A DNA stretch of 62,233 nucleotides from Saprolegnia diclina VS20. Its lineage: Eukaryota > Oomycota > Saprolegniomycetes > Saprolegniales > Saprolegniaceae. This document shows, piece by piece, positions 22,201 through 32,505 of the stretch. The position numbers and the translations under genes are program-made. The notes beneath the pieces were generated by a model that did not search any database, was not told where the DNA came from, and saw only the letters and a list, made by a program, of their open reading frames with translations. The first letter of the stretch is position 1, and every line of letters starts with the position of its first letter. Location: NCBI RefSeq assembly GCF_000281045.1, contig NW_008246094.1, forward strand, positions 132,812 through 195,044. Direction: 5' to 3'.

Positions 22201-23883
22201 GCTTCGCGTTGAAGATCTCGCGGTCTTCGGTCGCTTCGATGACGGGGATTTGCGTGCCGAGCACCTTGACGTTGTACTTTTCGAGAATGCCCTACGCAGC
22301 GAGATTGCACTTCGCCAAGTGCAAACTCAACCATTGCTTACCTTGTGGTGAAGGTCGACACCGCAGTTGAGCGCGGTTTGGCCGCCCATCGAGATGAGGA
22401 TACCGTCCGGGCGCTCGCGGCGAATGACTTGCTCGACAAAGTCCGAGTTGACCGGCAAGTAGTAGACGTTGTCGGCCTGCGCCTCGGTCGACTTGTCGAC
22501 GTTGGTCTGGACGGACGCAATGTTCGGGTTGATCAAGATCGTGTGAATGTTCTCTTCCTTGAGCGCCTTGATGGCCTGCGACCCCGAGTAGTCAAACTCG
22601 CCGGCTTGGCCAATGCTGAGGCCACCGGAGCCAAGAATGAGCACCTTTTTGAACTGCGGGCGCGTCGTCGGCGGCCGCTGCACGAGCGACGTGATCGGGC
22701 CCGTCGTCTTGGTGCGCACGGCGTCGAGGAACGTGTCAAAGAGGAACTCCGTGTCCGTCGGGCCGCCCGCGTGCTCGGGGTGGAACTGCGCCGTGAAGAA
22801 CGGCTTGGTCTTGTGGATGATGCCTTCGTTCGTGCCGTCGTTGCCGTTCACAAAGAGCTCTTCCCACTCGGTCGGGAGCTTCTTCCCGTCGAGCGCATAC
22901 CCGTGGTTCTGCGCCGTAATGTACGACTGGCCCGTCTTGAGGTTGTTCACGGGCTGGTTCTGGCCACGGTTGCCGAACGGCAGCTTGTACGTGTCTGCAC
23001 CGGCCGCGCGACCGAGGAGCTGGTTCCCGAGACAGATGCCAAAGATGGGCTTGACGTTGTCGCTCGCAATGATGCTTTCGAGCTGCGCCACTGTGTGCTG
23101 GAGCATGGCCGGATCGCCGGGGCCGTTCGAGATGAAGAGCCCGTCGTACCAACTCATTTCCGACACAATGTCGTGGTCCCACGGCACGAGCTTTACCTCG
23201 GCGCCGCGCTGGACGAGCTGGCGAATGATGTTGTACTTGATGCCGCAGTCGACCGCGAGGATCTTGAGCGGGTTGCCCTTGCCGTAGATTTTCACGTCCT
23301 TGGTCGACACTTCGGCGACGAGGTTGCGCGAGTTGGGGTCCTCAAACGCTGGCGCCGGCGACCCGTCGACCACGATGCGGCCCGTGAGCGCGCCCTTCGC
23401 GCGGATCTTCTTGGTGAGCGCGCGCGTGTCGATGCCAGCGATCGCCGGAATGCCTTCCTTGACGAGCCACTCAGAGAGCGACGACTTGGCGTTCCAGTGG
23501 CTGTGGTGCTTGGAGTAGTCTTGGACGATCATACCGGCCGCGTGGATCCGGTTGCTCTCGAGGTGCTTGTTGAGGCCATACTGGTCGAGCTCCTTCGTGC
23601 AGGGCACGCCGTAGTTGCCGATCATGGGAAAGGTCATGTTGAGGATCTGGCCCTGGAAGGACGGGTCCGTCAAGGCCTCGGGGTACCCGACCATGCCCGT
23701 CGTGAAGACGACCTCGCCCGCCATCGACTGGTCGGCGCCGAACGAGATGCCGGGGTACTTGGAGCCGTCCGAGAGCTCGAGGACCGCGCGCTTCTCGAAG
23801 GATGGGACGCCCCGCCGGTCGACGCCGGTCGACATGTGCTTCTGGCGGAAGCTAATCATCGGTGCTCGTCGTAGTCGATACAT
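19276..23883 (-). CDS. Mitochondrial-type carbamoyl-phosphate synthase, glutamine-dependent (CPS III/CPS1-like)
   Basis: Three exons (23883-22342, 22291-20903, 20853-19276) give 1502 residues, the size of vertebrate CPS1. The Arg-rich, acid-free N-terminus ([18 protein letters not shown]) looks like a mitochondrial presequence. Glutamine amidotransferase domain: nucleophile in FGICLGNQ (Cys at about residue 284) and [10 protein letters not shown]. Two ATP-grasp synthase halves follow ([30 protein letters not shown]), then an MGS-like allosteric domain ending at NEFH. Unlike mammalian CPS1, the GATase Cys is kept, so glutamine should be the nitrogen donor. In the allosteric domain the ATExT pair used by CPS1 to bind N-acetylglutamate is present, but the partner Trp is Phe. 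No fused ATCase or DHOase. The start is chosen for the presequence; an upstream in-frame extension exists. Confidence 0.92.
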
Positions 23884-25323
23884 CGTCTTGTCCTTCCTGC
23901 GGCTGCGGCAAATTGGATTGTGACCAAGATCTCTGGAAGATCTTCCGTCGAAGTTGGTGCCCACGTCAATATCTGGAGCAATGTATGCGAGGCCGTGGCA
24001 GCTGCAACTTCGATTTTATCATACAAAACACAAGCTCACAATGTTGATGGTCGAAGTAGACGATCGACCGCGCCGATTGGCTGATACTTTACGGTTCAGG
24101 TTTCGAAACCGTCCCAGTCAAGATGCGGGTGCATAAAAAGGGGCTTTGCCGCGCGCGACGCTTTAATAACAAGGACACTAAGGAGCCCCCAAGATATAGC
24201 ATTCCTCGCCCTCGAATAGATCGGAGCGTTGTGACGTCACGTGATCCAACTAGCAGTTGTACTGGTTGGTTGGGTCCATATTGAGACGAAAATGAGAAAG
24301 ATTGCCTGATATAGGACGATAGAGAAAAGTGCCATGAAGGGCAAACTGAATGAGTAGAGTGGGATCATGGCGGGGGAGGTGCTTGAAGCGGCCAAAGTGG
24401 TCCGGAAAATTCCTATGATCAATGGCCGGTCACATGGGTACCTCTTGCTTCGACGAGCTAAATGACGCTACGACGAAGCAGACCGAAGCCGTGAGAGATT
24501 TCCGAGTGGCCATCACCACTGGGACACGTCAATCGAGTCAATTGGGCTCGCTTGACGCGTGCACCTGGGTGGATTGTCCACAGGAAACTTTCTACGGCAC
24601 CGAGCACATCCTGCTGCATTTGTAAGCACTTGCTGTGGAATGGCTGGCGAATGGATGGCTCATGGACCGCGATTGCAAATGCATGGTGTTTCAGCGTTCT
24701 TTATGGTCGTGGGGACACCGCCGACGTGTTCGCGTGGTCGACGTTGCGACTGCGATACGCAACGACGAGCTTCGTACACGAACACGATGACGAAGCTGCT
24801 GTGCGTGCGGTTCGTACATGTACTACGCGCAATGTCGCTCCAGAGGACCTGTGTACAACTAAATCGTGCAAATATTGGTCCGTCCTGGCCGTCGTTCTAC
24901 TGTCGCATCATCATCATCGTCCCAGCTGAGTTTGCTGCTCGCGGGATGCACGCTTCTCAGAACGCTGGGGTCCATCGATGCTACTCGTATACCGGCGCCT
25001 GTATGTGCCTCGTCGCTCTCTCTATTATCGTTGATGGCGACGTAGAGCAGTCAGAGGCACTGAGTCAGAGGACGAACGGTGCGGTCGGATCGGTATGTGG
25101 GTACGTGGCACGCCCATACGGCGCGGTATTATCCGGATGGTTCCGACCGGCGATCTTTGGTTCTCTAAAGTGCGAGTCGCGTTTCAAGTGCGCTTTGTAT
25201 TTCATCCAATCACAACGTACTTGCATTTTGTCCAATGAGCGCCCATCTAATTTGATTGGATAGCTGATTGGGCTGGAGCATCGCGGCTCAAATTTATCAT
25301 CTTCAAGATCTGCCGCGGCCAAG
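23884..25323. promoter_or_regulatory. Long divergent intergenic region, CPS / lysine-rich gene
   Basis: 1.44 kb. CCAAT boxes: GATTGG at 24075-24080 (about 195 bp before the CPS start) and a cluster at 25206-25271 (CCAATC, CCAATG, GATTGG, GATTGG) 55-115 bp before the ATG at 25324. An apparent 234-codon + frame from 24559 has no family resemblance and overlaps the promoter cluster, so I do not call it. Confidence 0.5.
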
Positions 25324-26123
25324 ATGGAGGAGAGCAAGCTCGTGGCCCTGCATGACATGCTCCAGCGCCTGCGCCCCAAGGGCAAGTCCGTACGTCCTCC
25401 TTAACCCTCCTAGTGCCTGCCACACCCACTCACGACGCGGCGAAATAGGGCGGTCTCGGCTCGGGCGGTAGCTTTGGCTTGAAGTCGCACGGCCCGCGCG
25501 ACGATGGTCTGCCCAACAACGGTACCGACTTGGCACTGCCAGCGAATAGTACTGAGAAGCGCATAGGTCTCTACTCGATGTTTGTCCGCGAAGGCCATGG
25601 CGGCTACGCCCACAAGCACTTTGCGGAGGACAAGGAAGACAAGGACGACGAGTCGGACGCCGAGACGAAGAAGAAGGCCAAGAAGGAGAAGAAGGCCAAG
25701 AAGGAGAAGAAGNNNNNNNNNNNNNNNNNNNNNNNNNNNNNNNNNNNNNNNNNNNNNNNNNNNNNNNNNNNNNNNNNNNNNNNNNNNNNNNNNNNNNNNN
25801 NNNNNNNNNNNNNNNNNNNNNNNNNNNNNNNNNNNNNNNNNNNNNNNNNNNNNNNNNNNNNNNNNNNNNNNNNNNNNNNNNNNNNNNNNNNNNNNNNNNN
25901 NNNNNNNNNNNNNNNNNNNNNNNNNNNNNNNNNNNNNNNNNNNNNNNNNNNNNNNNNNNNNNNNNNNNNNNNNNNNNNNNNNNNNNNNNNNNNNNNNNNN
26001 NNNNNNNNNNNNNNNNNNNNNNNNAAGAAGGCCAAGAAGGCCAAGGTCGAAGAGACGGTCGAAGACGAAGAAGAAGAGGTTGTCAAGCCCAAGAAGGCCA
26101 AGAAGGCCAAGAAGAGTGCATAG
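25324..26123 (+). CDS. Lysine-rich low-complexity protein, interrupted by assembly gap
   Basis: Exon 1 (25324-25389) encodes 22 residues (MEESKLVALHDMLQRLRPKG..). An intron ends in AATAG at 25448. The next exon starts GGLGSGGSFGLKSHGPRDDG and a second likely intron (about 25514-25565, in-frame, ending CATAG) joins PNN to GLYSMFVREGHGGYAHKHF. The rest is KKAKKEKK-type repeats running into N at 25713-26024 and resuming in KKAKKAKVEETVEDEEEE to a TAG at 26121-26123. Family not recognised; the composition suggests a nucleolar or nucleic-acid-binding protein, which is inference only. True length is unknown because the gap is inside the repeat. Confidence 0.65.
25713..26024. other. Assembly gap (312 N) inside lysine-rich repeat
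   Basis: A run of N flanked on both sides by AAG/GCC-rich KKAKKEKK-coding repeats; the assembler probably failed on the repeat. Confidence 0.95.
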
Positions 26124-26543
26124 AATATACCGAAACGGATGACTTCAAATAGACAAATTGATATATTGATATATATTATGCGCAGCATCCCATGGCGGCA
26201 TCCTAGCGACTACTCGTAACTTGCACATCGTCCAAGTCCGAACGGTCTATACTGTCTGTCAGCCTCCGATCCCAGCGCCGTGGCGGTGCTTTGGCGCCAT
26301 CTTGTCCCACGTGCTTTCGCAAAGTCCATATATATCGGAGCCCAAGTCCATCTCTGTGCGCCTCTTTGTTCCTCCAGTCTACTACCGGTATCGCAACGCA
26401 TCTGGGTTCCTACCTTGGCCGCAACACGCTACGCAAATTTCTTCCTGCTTCCTCAACCGCCACACTTGCCCCATAGCGCGACCGCATACGCTCGTCTAAT
26501 CCTGAGACTACAAGAAAGTAATACTTTTCCATATTGCTCGCAG
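26124..26543. other. Convergent intergenic spacer
   Basis: 420 bp between converging 3' ends. No gene or repeat recognised; tandem TATA-like sequence near 26158-26178. Confidence 0.5.
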
Positions 26544-28604
26544 TTAATGCAGTCCGAGACGCTCGTCCATGCCCAGCGCCAAGTTGATGTTCTGCATCGC
26601 TTGGCTTGCGGCGCCCTTGAGAAGATTATCGATCGTCACCACGAGCGCGACGCGCTTGTGCAGGCGGTCGACGCTAAAGCCGCCGATGGTCGCGTGGTGC
26701 TGACACGCGTTCGTCTTGACCTGCGGCACGCCTTGCGACTGCACGTGCACGAGCGGCTCGTTGGCGTAAAACGACTCGTACAGCGCCGCGACGGCCTCGT
26801 CCGACAAGTCTTGGGTCAACTGCAGCGACAGTGTGAGGTGGATGCCCTGAAACCACGGCGCGACGTGGGGCATGAACGCGACGCGCGTCCCGAGCTGGTG
26901 GCTCACTTCCTTCTCGTGGATGTGCTCGACGCTCTTGTACGCAAGCAAGTTGTCGTGCAGCACCGTCTCGTCGTTGTTGGGCGAGAGCCCTGTGCCGGCA
27001 CCGCTATAGCCCGAGACACCAAACACATGCGGTGGCACGGCCGCATCGAGGTACGGCAAAAGCGGAAGCACGCCGAGCTGCGCGCCGGTAGCGTAGCAGC
27101 CCGGGTTGGAGATGCGGGTCGCGCCAATGAGCTTGTCGCGCGTGCCCGGCGTCTCGGGCAGGCCGTAGACCCAGGAACTGTTGAAGCGCTGGTCGGCGCT
27201 GAGGTCGATCACCACTTGGTTGGGTTCGTTGAGCGCGTCGAGGGCGGTCGCGTACTGCTGGCACATGCCGTTGGGCAGCGCGAGGACCCACACGTCGACA
27301 TCCCGCGCGATCGGGGACGTCGCCAAGTCCTTGTCGTCAAGCGACGAAAATGCGAGCTCGGGGTTGAGCCGCAGTGGCGTGTGGTAGACGCCGGTCGCCG
27401 GGCGGTTCGTGTGCGGGTTGAGCGGCGGCGCGGTTGCGAGATCCAACACCTTTTGGCCCACAAGTGCGCGCGAGCTTGCGACGACCAAGTCCAGTTCTGG
27501 GTGGCCGCCGAGGACGCGGATGAGTTCGCGGCCAACGTAGCCGCGCGCGCCCATGAGCCCGACCTTCTTCTTGCCGCTGGAAAAGTGCAACGGCGCGTCG
27601 ACGTCATGGCCGCCACGGATGCAAACGGTGCCGGCCGAATGCCCCGACACGATTTCGTTGGCGAGCGCGGCCGCCGACGTGAGCACGACCGACGACGTCG
27701 ATGGTAGCGCCTGCAAGAGCGTGTTGATCTCGTTGAGCTTGAGCAAGGTGCCTTGGCGCCCCGTGTAGTCGCGCGCCGCCATACTCGCATAGTCCTTGCT
27801 CATGTCCAGCTTTGGCAACTTGACGCCGTCTTCGAGCCAGCCGCCCTTGGCGTTGATGAAGATCGTCTTGTGCGGCTGGAGCGTGATCGCGAGCTCGCGC
27901 GCCGCGACGTCGGCGTTGATGTTGAGCAGCTGCCCGTCCTTGGACTCGCCAAGGCAGGAAAGGACCGGGATCTGACCCGCGTCGAGCGCCGACCGCACGG
28001 CGTCGCCGTGGATCGTGTCCACCTCGCCCACGTAGCCAAAGACATCGAGGTCCCGCACCGCGGCTTCAAAGACTCCGCTTGTGATGGGCCGCGCCGGCAC
28101 GCCCGCGGCCGAAAGCGCGTTAACGAGCTTGCGGTTGGCAGCGAGAAAGACCTTTTTCGCGATCCCGAGCGTCGTCTTGTCCGTGTACCGGTTGCCTTGG
28201 ACGTAGCGCGGCTCGACGCCGGCCTTTTCGAGCTCGTCGTTCATCTGCGGGCCCGCGCCGTGGACGAGGATCGGGAAGAGCCCCGCCTCTTTGAGAAAGG
28301 TGAGCGACGCGACGAGCGTGTCCATCTCGTTCTCGAGCACTTCGCCGCCAATCTTGATGACGGTCGTTCGGCGCACGCCCGGTGTGCCATACGTCGCCTT
28401 GTACTCGGCCACGTCGGCGTCCGACGAGACAATCGAGAGCAGCTTGCGGATGACGTTGGTGCTGGCCGGCGTCGGGGGCACGGGCGCCGTCGCGAGGCCA
28501 CGGAGCCCAGTGTGGCGCAGGCCCCAGCGGGTCTGCTTGGCGGCCTTGGCAGCGCGGAAGAGGAAGCGGGGCGTCAGCATGCGGCCAAGGTGCTCAAAAG
28601 CCAA
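26544..28604 (-). CDS. ARG5,6: Bifunctional acetylglutamate kinase / N-acetyl-gamma-glutamyl-phosphate reductase (ArgB-ArgC fusion), mitochondrial
   Basis: Single exon, 686 residues. The N-terminal ~45 residues are Arg/Ala-rich without acids after the first few (likely presequence). Residues ~78-345 form an amino-acid kinase domain (VIKIGGEVLEN, LVHGAGPQMN, LNINADVAARELA). Residues ~355-686 form NAGP reductase with Rossmann turn GLMGARGYVGRELIRVL and catalytic Cys in ISNPGCYATGAQLG. These are steps two and three of arginine synthesis from glutamate. In fungal Arg5,6 a GNAT-like DUF619 domain separates kinase and reductase; here only a ~10-residue linker does. It is oriented like the CPS gene 2.7 kb away and shares its pathway. 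Confidence 0.93.
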   Translation of the reverse strand: MAFEHLGRMLTPRFLFRAAKAAKQTRWGLRHTGLRGLATAPVPPTPASTNVIRKLLSIVSSDADVAEYKATYGTPGVRRTTVIKIGGEVLENEMDTLVASLTFLKEAGLFPILVHGAGPQMNDELEKAGVEPRYVQGNRYTDKTTLGIAKKVFLAANRKLVNALSAAGVPARPITSGVFEAAVRDLDVFGYVGEVDTIHGDAVRSALDAGQIPVLSCLGESKDGQLLNINADVAARELAITLQPHKTIFINAKGGWLEDGVKLPKLDMSKDYASMAARDYTGRQGTLLKLNEINTLLQALPSTSSVVLTSAAALANEIVSGHSAGTVCIRGGHDVDAPLHFSSGKKKVGLMGARGYVGRELIRVLGGHPELDLVVASSRALVGQKVLDLATAPPLNPHTNRPATGVYHTPLRLNPELAFSSLDDKDLATSPIARDVDVWVLALPNGMCQQYATALDALNEPNQVVIDLSADQRFNSSWVYGLPETPGTRDKLIGATRISNPGCYATGAQLGVLPLLPYLDAAVPPHVFGVSGYSGAGTGLSPNNDETVLHDNLLAYKSVEHIHEKEVSHQLGTRVAFMPHVAPWFQGIHLTLSLQLTQDLSDEAVAALYESFYANEPLVHVQSQGVPQVKTNACQHHATIGGFSVDRLHKRVALVVTIDNLLKGAASQAMQNINLALGMDERLGLH

Positions 28605-29264
28605 ATAGGTCCCGAGGATCTGGCGGCTGCTTCAAGTGCACTTTGGATCGCAGGCGCACTTAACGGAAATGTCATCTTTTTAGCCAATCCACGTCGAGGG
28701 CTGTGCACCATAAGAATGCCAGGCGCACGCACTCGACGACGCGCCAAGACAGATGGTGCTGCCACGTCGGAAGGGCCATCCTCGCTTTATCCTCGGTTGG
28801 TGACGACGTGCTGGAGAGTCCCAAGCGCACGACAAGCAGCGCAACAGTATGTTTGTTCTTTAGCATTCCTCTGGCACAAGTCCAAGCGACTGACTTCCTC
28901 CATTCACAAAGTCACCGTCGACCGTAAGCGACGCCCGGCGTGAGCCACCGAAGCACACACAAGGACTCGCCCGAGCCGGAACGAGTGGAATGCGATGGCA
29001 GCTGCAAGTATGTCGAAGCGTTGCCTTGTACCTGGCTTTTCTCACGCCGCCACTTGCCTGCATGAATCGAAGCTAACGTTAGTAGGCTCGATGGCGCCAT
29101 ATCTGTGGCCTACGAGTTCACGTGGCAAAGCTACACCAGTTTCGCAGGCGAACCGGAGGCTACCTGCACGCTCCAATAATGGAACCGCAGCTACAAAGCG
29201 CGCGGCAGGCTTGCTGACATTGATAGTACATGGACTAGAAAAGACGTACTAGTAGAGGAGTGTA
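28605..29264. promoter_or_regulatory. Intergenic, ARG5,6 promoter
   Basis: 660 bp upstream of ARG5,6. It contains one CCAATC box at 28684-28689, 80 bp before the ATG. No further gene or repeat recognised. Confidence 0.45.
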
Positions 29265-29909
29265 TTAGACAAAAGCAACGAGCCACGCTTGGTCGGGCGT
29301 CGGTCCGTTGACGGTGTCGTAGGCTGAGCTCACAATGTACGGGATCGCGTTGTCGGTCGACCCCAAGTACGGCGTTGGCTGCGGCGCGAATCCCTCAAAG
29401 TCGAGGAGGGTCACAATCTCTGGGGCAAGCGCAACGCACGTAAAGACGGCCGCGGGGTCCGACGCGTCGGTCGTCGACTGGAGCGTCCGATAAAAGAAGT
29501 TTGTGCTGTCCGTGTTGGGGCGAACGTAGCGTGTGGCATCCAGCTTTAGGCCAAAGGACCCGTCGAGGTGCGCCGACGCGGTGAGCACCGCCGCTGTCCA
29601 TGTTGTCGTGAGGTACGTCTCGGAAAAACCAAAGTAGCCGTGCGAGCGCGACAGCAGCGTAAACTTGGCGCCTGACGCGATGGCGTCGCATACCGTTGGC
29701 GCGTCGGTGGGTGCGGGGGTCGGCGCTTTGGTTGGGGCGGGCGTCGGTGCATCGGTGGGAGCAGGCGTCGGTGCTTCCGTCGGGGCGGTCGTCAGTGCCA
29801 CCACGGGGAGGTGCGTCGGGCTCGTCGTCGCCGTGGTGCGCAGGCGAGCTTCGAGCGTCCATGCAAGTGTCGAGAGAAGCGCCGCCATGATCATTCCCGT
29901 CAGCTTCAT
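29265..29909 (-). CDS. Small secreted protein with APT(P) repeats
   Basis: 214 residues, single exon. The ATG at 29907-29909 is chosen because it opens a signal peptide (MKLTGMIMAALLSTLAWTLEA); upstream in-frame ATGs lack one. A Thr/Ala/Pro linker of APTxAPTPAPTD units (about residues 42-75) follows, then a ~140-residue globular domain containing GAKFTLLSRSHGYFGFSETYLTT and only two cysteines. Thr/Pro linkers of this type are common in secreted oomycete carbohydrate-active or adhesive proteins and are likely O-glycosylated. The globular domain is not recognised. An extracellular role is inferred from the signal peptide. Confidence 0.7.
   Translation of the reverse strand: MKLTGMIMAALLSTLAWTLEARLRTTATTSPTHLPVVALTTAPTEAPTPAPTDAPTPAPTKAPTPAPTDAPTVCDAIASGAKFTLLSRSHGYFGFSETYLTTTWTAAVLTASAHLDGSFGLKLDATRYVRPNTDSTNFFYRTLQSTTDASDPAAVFTCVALAPEIVTLLDFEGFAPQPTPYLGSTDNAIPYIVSSAYDTVNGPTPDQAWLVAFV
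29691..29790 (-). repeat. Tandem repeat coding APTEAPTPAPTDAPTP linker
   Basis: Imperfect 12/24-bp units encoding alternating APT(D/E/K) and APTP. Likely variable in copy number between strains. Confidence 0.75.
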
Positions 29910-30297
29910 CCTCTCGGTGTCGTGGATCGCAAAATGAAATGTGAGGTTCAGTGAGACGAGTGATTCTACACAGCTTTGCTCGATCTCATTGTCTTTACCA
30001 AGATCGCTTTTCCCAAACGTTTGAGATATTTCAACAATGTACTTTGGTCCTACAGAAGAGCAAGCCGAGCCTCCGCGCCTGTGCACCCACCGCCCGGTGA
30101 ACGCATGAAGACGAAGGCATCTCTACGCGAAGTCTATGTCCTGAACTTAACGCGAGACACGTTCCTAAATATATATGTACTTTCCCCCTGGTCTATACTC
30201 ACTGCATAACTGCATTCCAACACATATGTAACATTGGAAGCAATTCGATAGGAGTAGAGTCTAACTCTTCCTAAGCTTGTTCAGTCTAAACCACTAG
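29910..30297. other. Intergenic, upstream of secreted APT protein
   Basis: 388 bp, AT-richer than surroundings; TATATAT-like sequence near 30168. No gene recognised. Confidence 0.4.
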
Positions 30298-32188
30298 CTA
30301 CGATTTCAAGTGCGGTAGACTCGTCGAGGGCCGAAGACTGCTAGACGGACTCCCGAGCAACTTCATCTTGGCTTTTTGTGAATGTAGCGCGCGCTGCTTG
30401 GCCAGCACAAAAGCGCGATCGCTGCTCTCAGCACCATCCTCCAGAACTCGCTCGTCGCTCTGTATGCGCGGTGAGGCGTGTGGCAGCGTGTGCTGGGCGT
30501 GAAGCGTCCAGCTGTGGTGCACGAGGCGCCAGAATCGCTCGAGCGAATCGTCGATCGCGGTAGCAAAGACATCGCGCTGGCCGCTGCAGTTGGCTCGCAC
30601 CTCGTCCAGACCCACGCGCTTGGCCGCGAAAAGCTCGGGCTTGGTCTTGCGCAGCCCGCGCGCCGGGACAGGCGCCGACAGCACAATGGACGCGGCTGTC
30701 GGTCCTTGAGTCGTCGAGGGTACTTTGAGCAGCGACGTGATCGCACTCACGTCCACGGACGATACGGTCACGTCGCACGGCAGCTGCGTCGCGAGCGGCT
30801 CGGGTGAATGGGACGATACAAACCGATACTACGCAGGCATTGAATCCCGAGGAGTCGACTGCTAGCGACAAACTTGCAAGATGAATTCGGGAAGGACGCA
30901 GGACGCGTCATGCACGACGTACTCGTCCTAGTGCTCATCTTTCTGCATTCGAACCCGCGAAAATACTGATAGATTGATACCTCGGAGTCGAGGTACTCGG
31001 TGCAAGACTCGTCGAGGACCACGCGACAGAGCGCCAAGTAGCGGAGCTCGCCACTCGTAGATGACGTCATTGCGTCGGCCTTGTGCTCAAGGAGCGTGCT
31101 GTAGCGCGAGAACCGCTTTGGCAACTAGAGGCACTCACTCCTCTGTTCCCATCACAGGAGTTACCTCGATGGTCGGCGCCGACGTCGCGAGATGGCGGGC
31201 GTACGTGTGTCGCTGACCTCGGATCGAGTACCAGCTGTCCTTAAAGATTATCGTATTCTTCTCCTCGTCGCTAGTCAAGCCTAGCGCCACGCAGCGCGGC
31301 AGCGAGGCGGCTGGGAGCGAGCAGAAGAGGCCTTTGATCTTGTGCCCGCCAAGGCGTGCGCGGGCCTGGAAGCGCGCAAGCAGCGGGAGATGCTCCATCT
31401 TGTACACGTGCTGCACCTGCATCTCTACACGAGATGACCCACTTGGTTCTTATCCGATACGCGGTGTGAGCGTACCCGAGCCCCAGCCTTTGCGGACGTT
31501 TTCAATCGCAGCCCGGCGACACCGGAGGCCCTGGGCGTTCGTCTCTTCGAGCCGACGGAGCGTCACGTCTCCTCCTGTCTCGCTCTCGAGGTACACGGCA
31601 AACGTACTACATTGGCATATCCGTCAACCCTGGAATCATGATTGAAAGGGCAACCTCAAGTGCAAAGTGGCCTTGGCCGCCAACGCAGCGTCGTCGCTTA
31701 CTTGGACCTGGTCACGCAGCCACTGCTGCACGTAACGCAGCTCCGTCTCGATCGTCGCGTAGTAGCGGAGCACGAGCGTCATTAGCACGTGGTCGAGCAC
31801 GCGGTGCAGGCCGTGGTATGCATCAATATACGGCTGCGGGAGCAGGCGCAGCCGGTCGACGACGGGGGCCACGCCCTGCAGACGCCTTTTCTGGAGCGCG
31901 AGCGACTCGAGGCGGGCATCGGCCTTGCGCTAGTTTGCACTACCATGAGCAATGGTCCGTGGATCGCGTCGATAGTACACGATGGAGTTGACGCAAGGCG
32001 GCGAGGCGAGTGCGCTGCGCCGCGAGGTGCGCGCGGTGCCGGTCGTCGGCGCCGTTCAAGAGCGCGACCATCGACGGCTCCATGCCGCCAAGCAGCGTTG
32101 CCTCTGCATTCTGCTGCATTCGCGCAAAGATGAGCTCGCCGCTGGTCGCCTGCATGCGCCGCTTCAAAGAATCGAATCTTGCGCCCAT
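30298..32188 (-). CDS. PARP-like protein with degenerate ADP-ribosyltransferase domain
   Basis: Seven exons, six introns all ending TAG; about 525 residues from the ATG at 32186-32188 (MGARFDSLKRRMQATSGEL). The N-terminal half is helical and coiled-coil-like (about residues 1-145). The second half resembles a PARP catalytic fold: VYKMEHLPLLARFQ, GLFCSLPAASLPRCVALGL, RYLALCRVVLDESCTEYLDSEDEYVVHDASCVLPEFIL. In active PARPs the triad is His (in LFHGT), Tyr and Glu. Here the His position reads Cys (LFCSL) and the Tyr is not evident, while the Glu of DEYVV is kept. So it is probably a mono-ART or an inactive NAD/ADP-ribose binder. A ~160-residue Ser-rich tail follows. Family call is moderate because motifs are weak. 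Confidence 0.6.
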
Positions 32189-32505
32189 CGTATTCGAAAC
32201 ACTGTTTTATACAGTGGATGAGAGCATACAGTGCCTTCACGTACAGGGATACACTGCCGGTGCTTCCTGCACTATGGGGCTTATGAACCATGCTTGTGAC
32301 ACCTACCGCTTCTTGCGCCCCAAAGCTGCGCCTTGCGGTCAGTGATACAGATATTGGACCAACCGAATCACCGCCGGCCGAACCAAGACGGGTGCACCCC
32401 TGACAAGTCAGCCAAGGTTTGCTTGTAGCAACCGCAAGCCCGAGATCTGCACAACTCTGTCCAGCTCTGTATGTCAACGACTTTCAGATTCCACTCGAAG
32501 CCCAA
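32189..32505. other. Spacer between SFI1-like 3' end and PARP-like start
   Basis: 317 bp, both genes on the minus strand. Holds the promoter of the PARP-like gene; no classic CCAATCA box (nearest is an ACCAACCGAATC sequence at about 32353). Confidence 0.4.

Noticed and set aside
24559-25263. 234-codon + strand open frame in the CPS / lysine-rich spacer
   Set aside because: Cys/Arg/Ala-rich without motifs, codon use unlike neighbours, and it overlaps the CCAAT-box cluster of the downstream gene.
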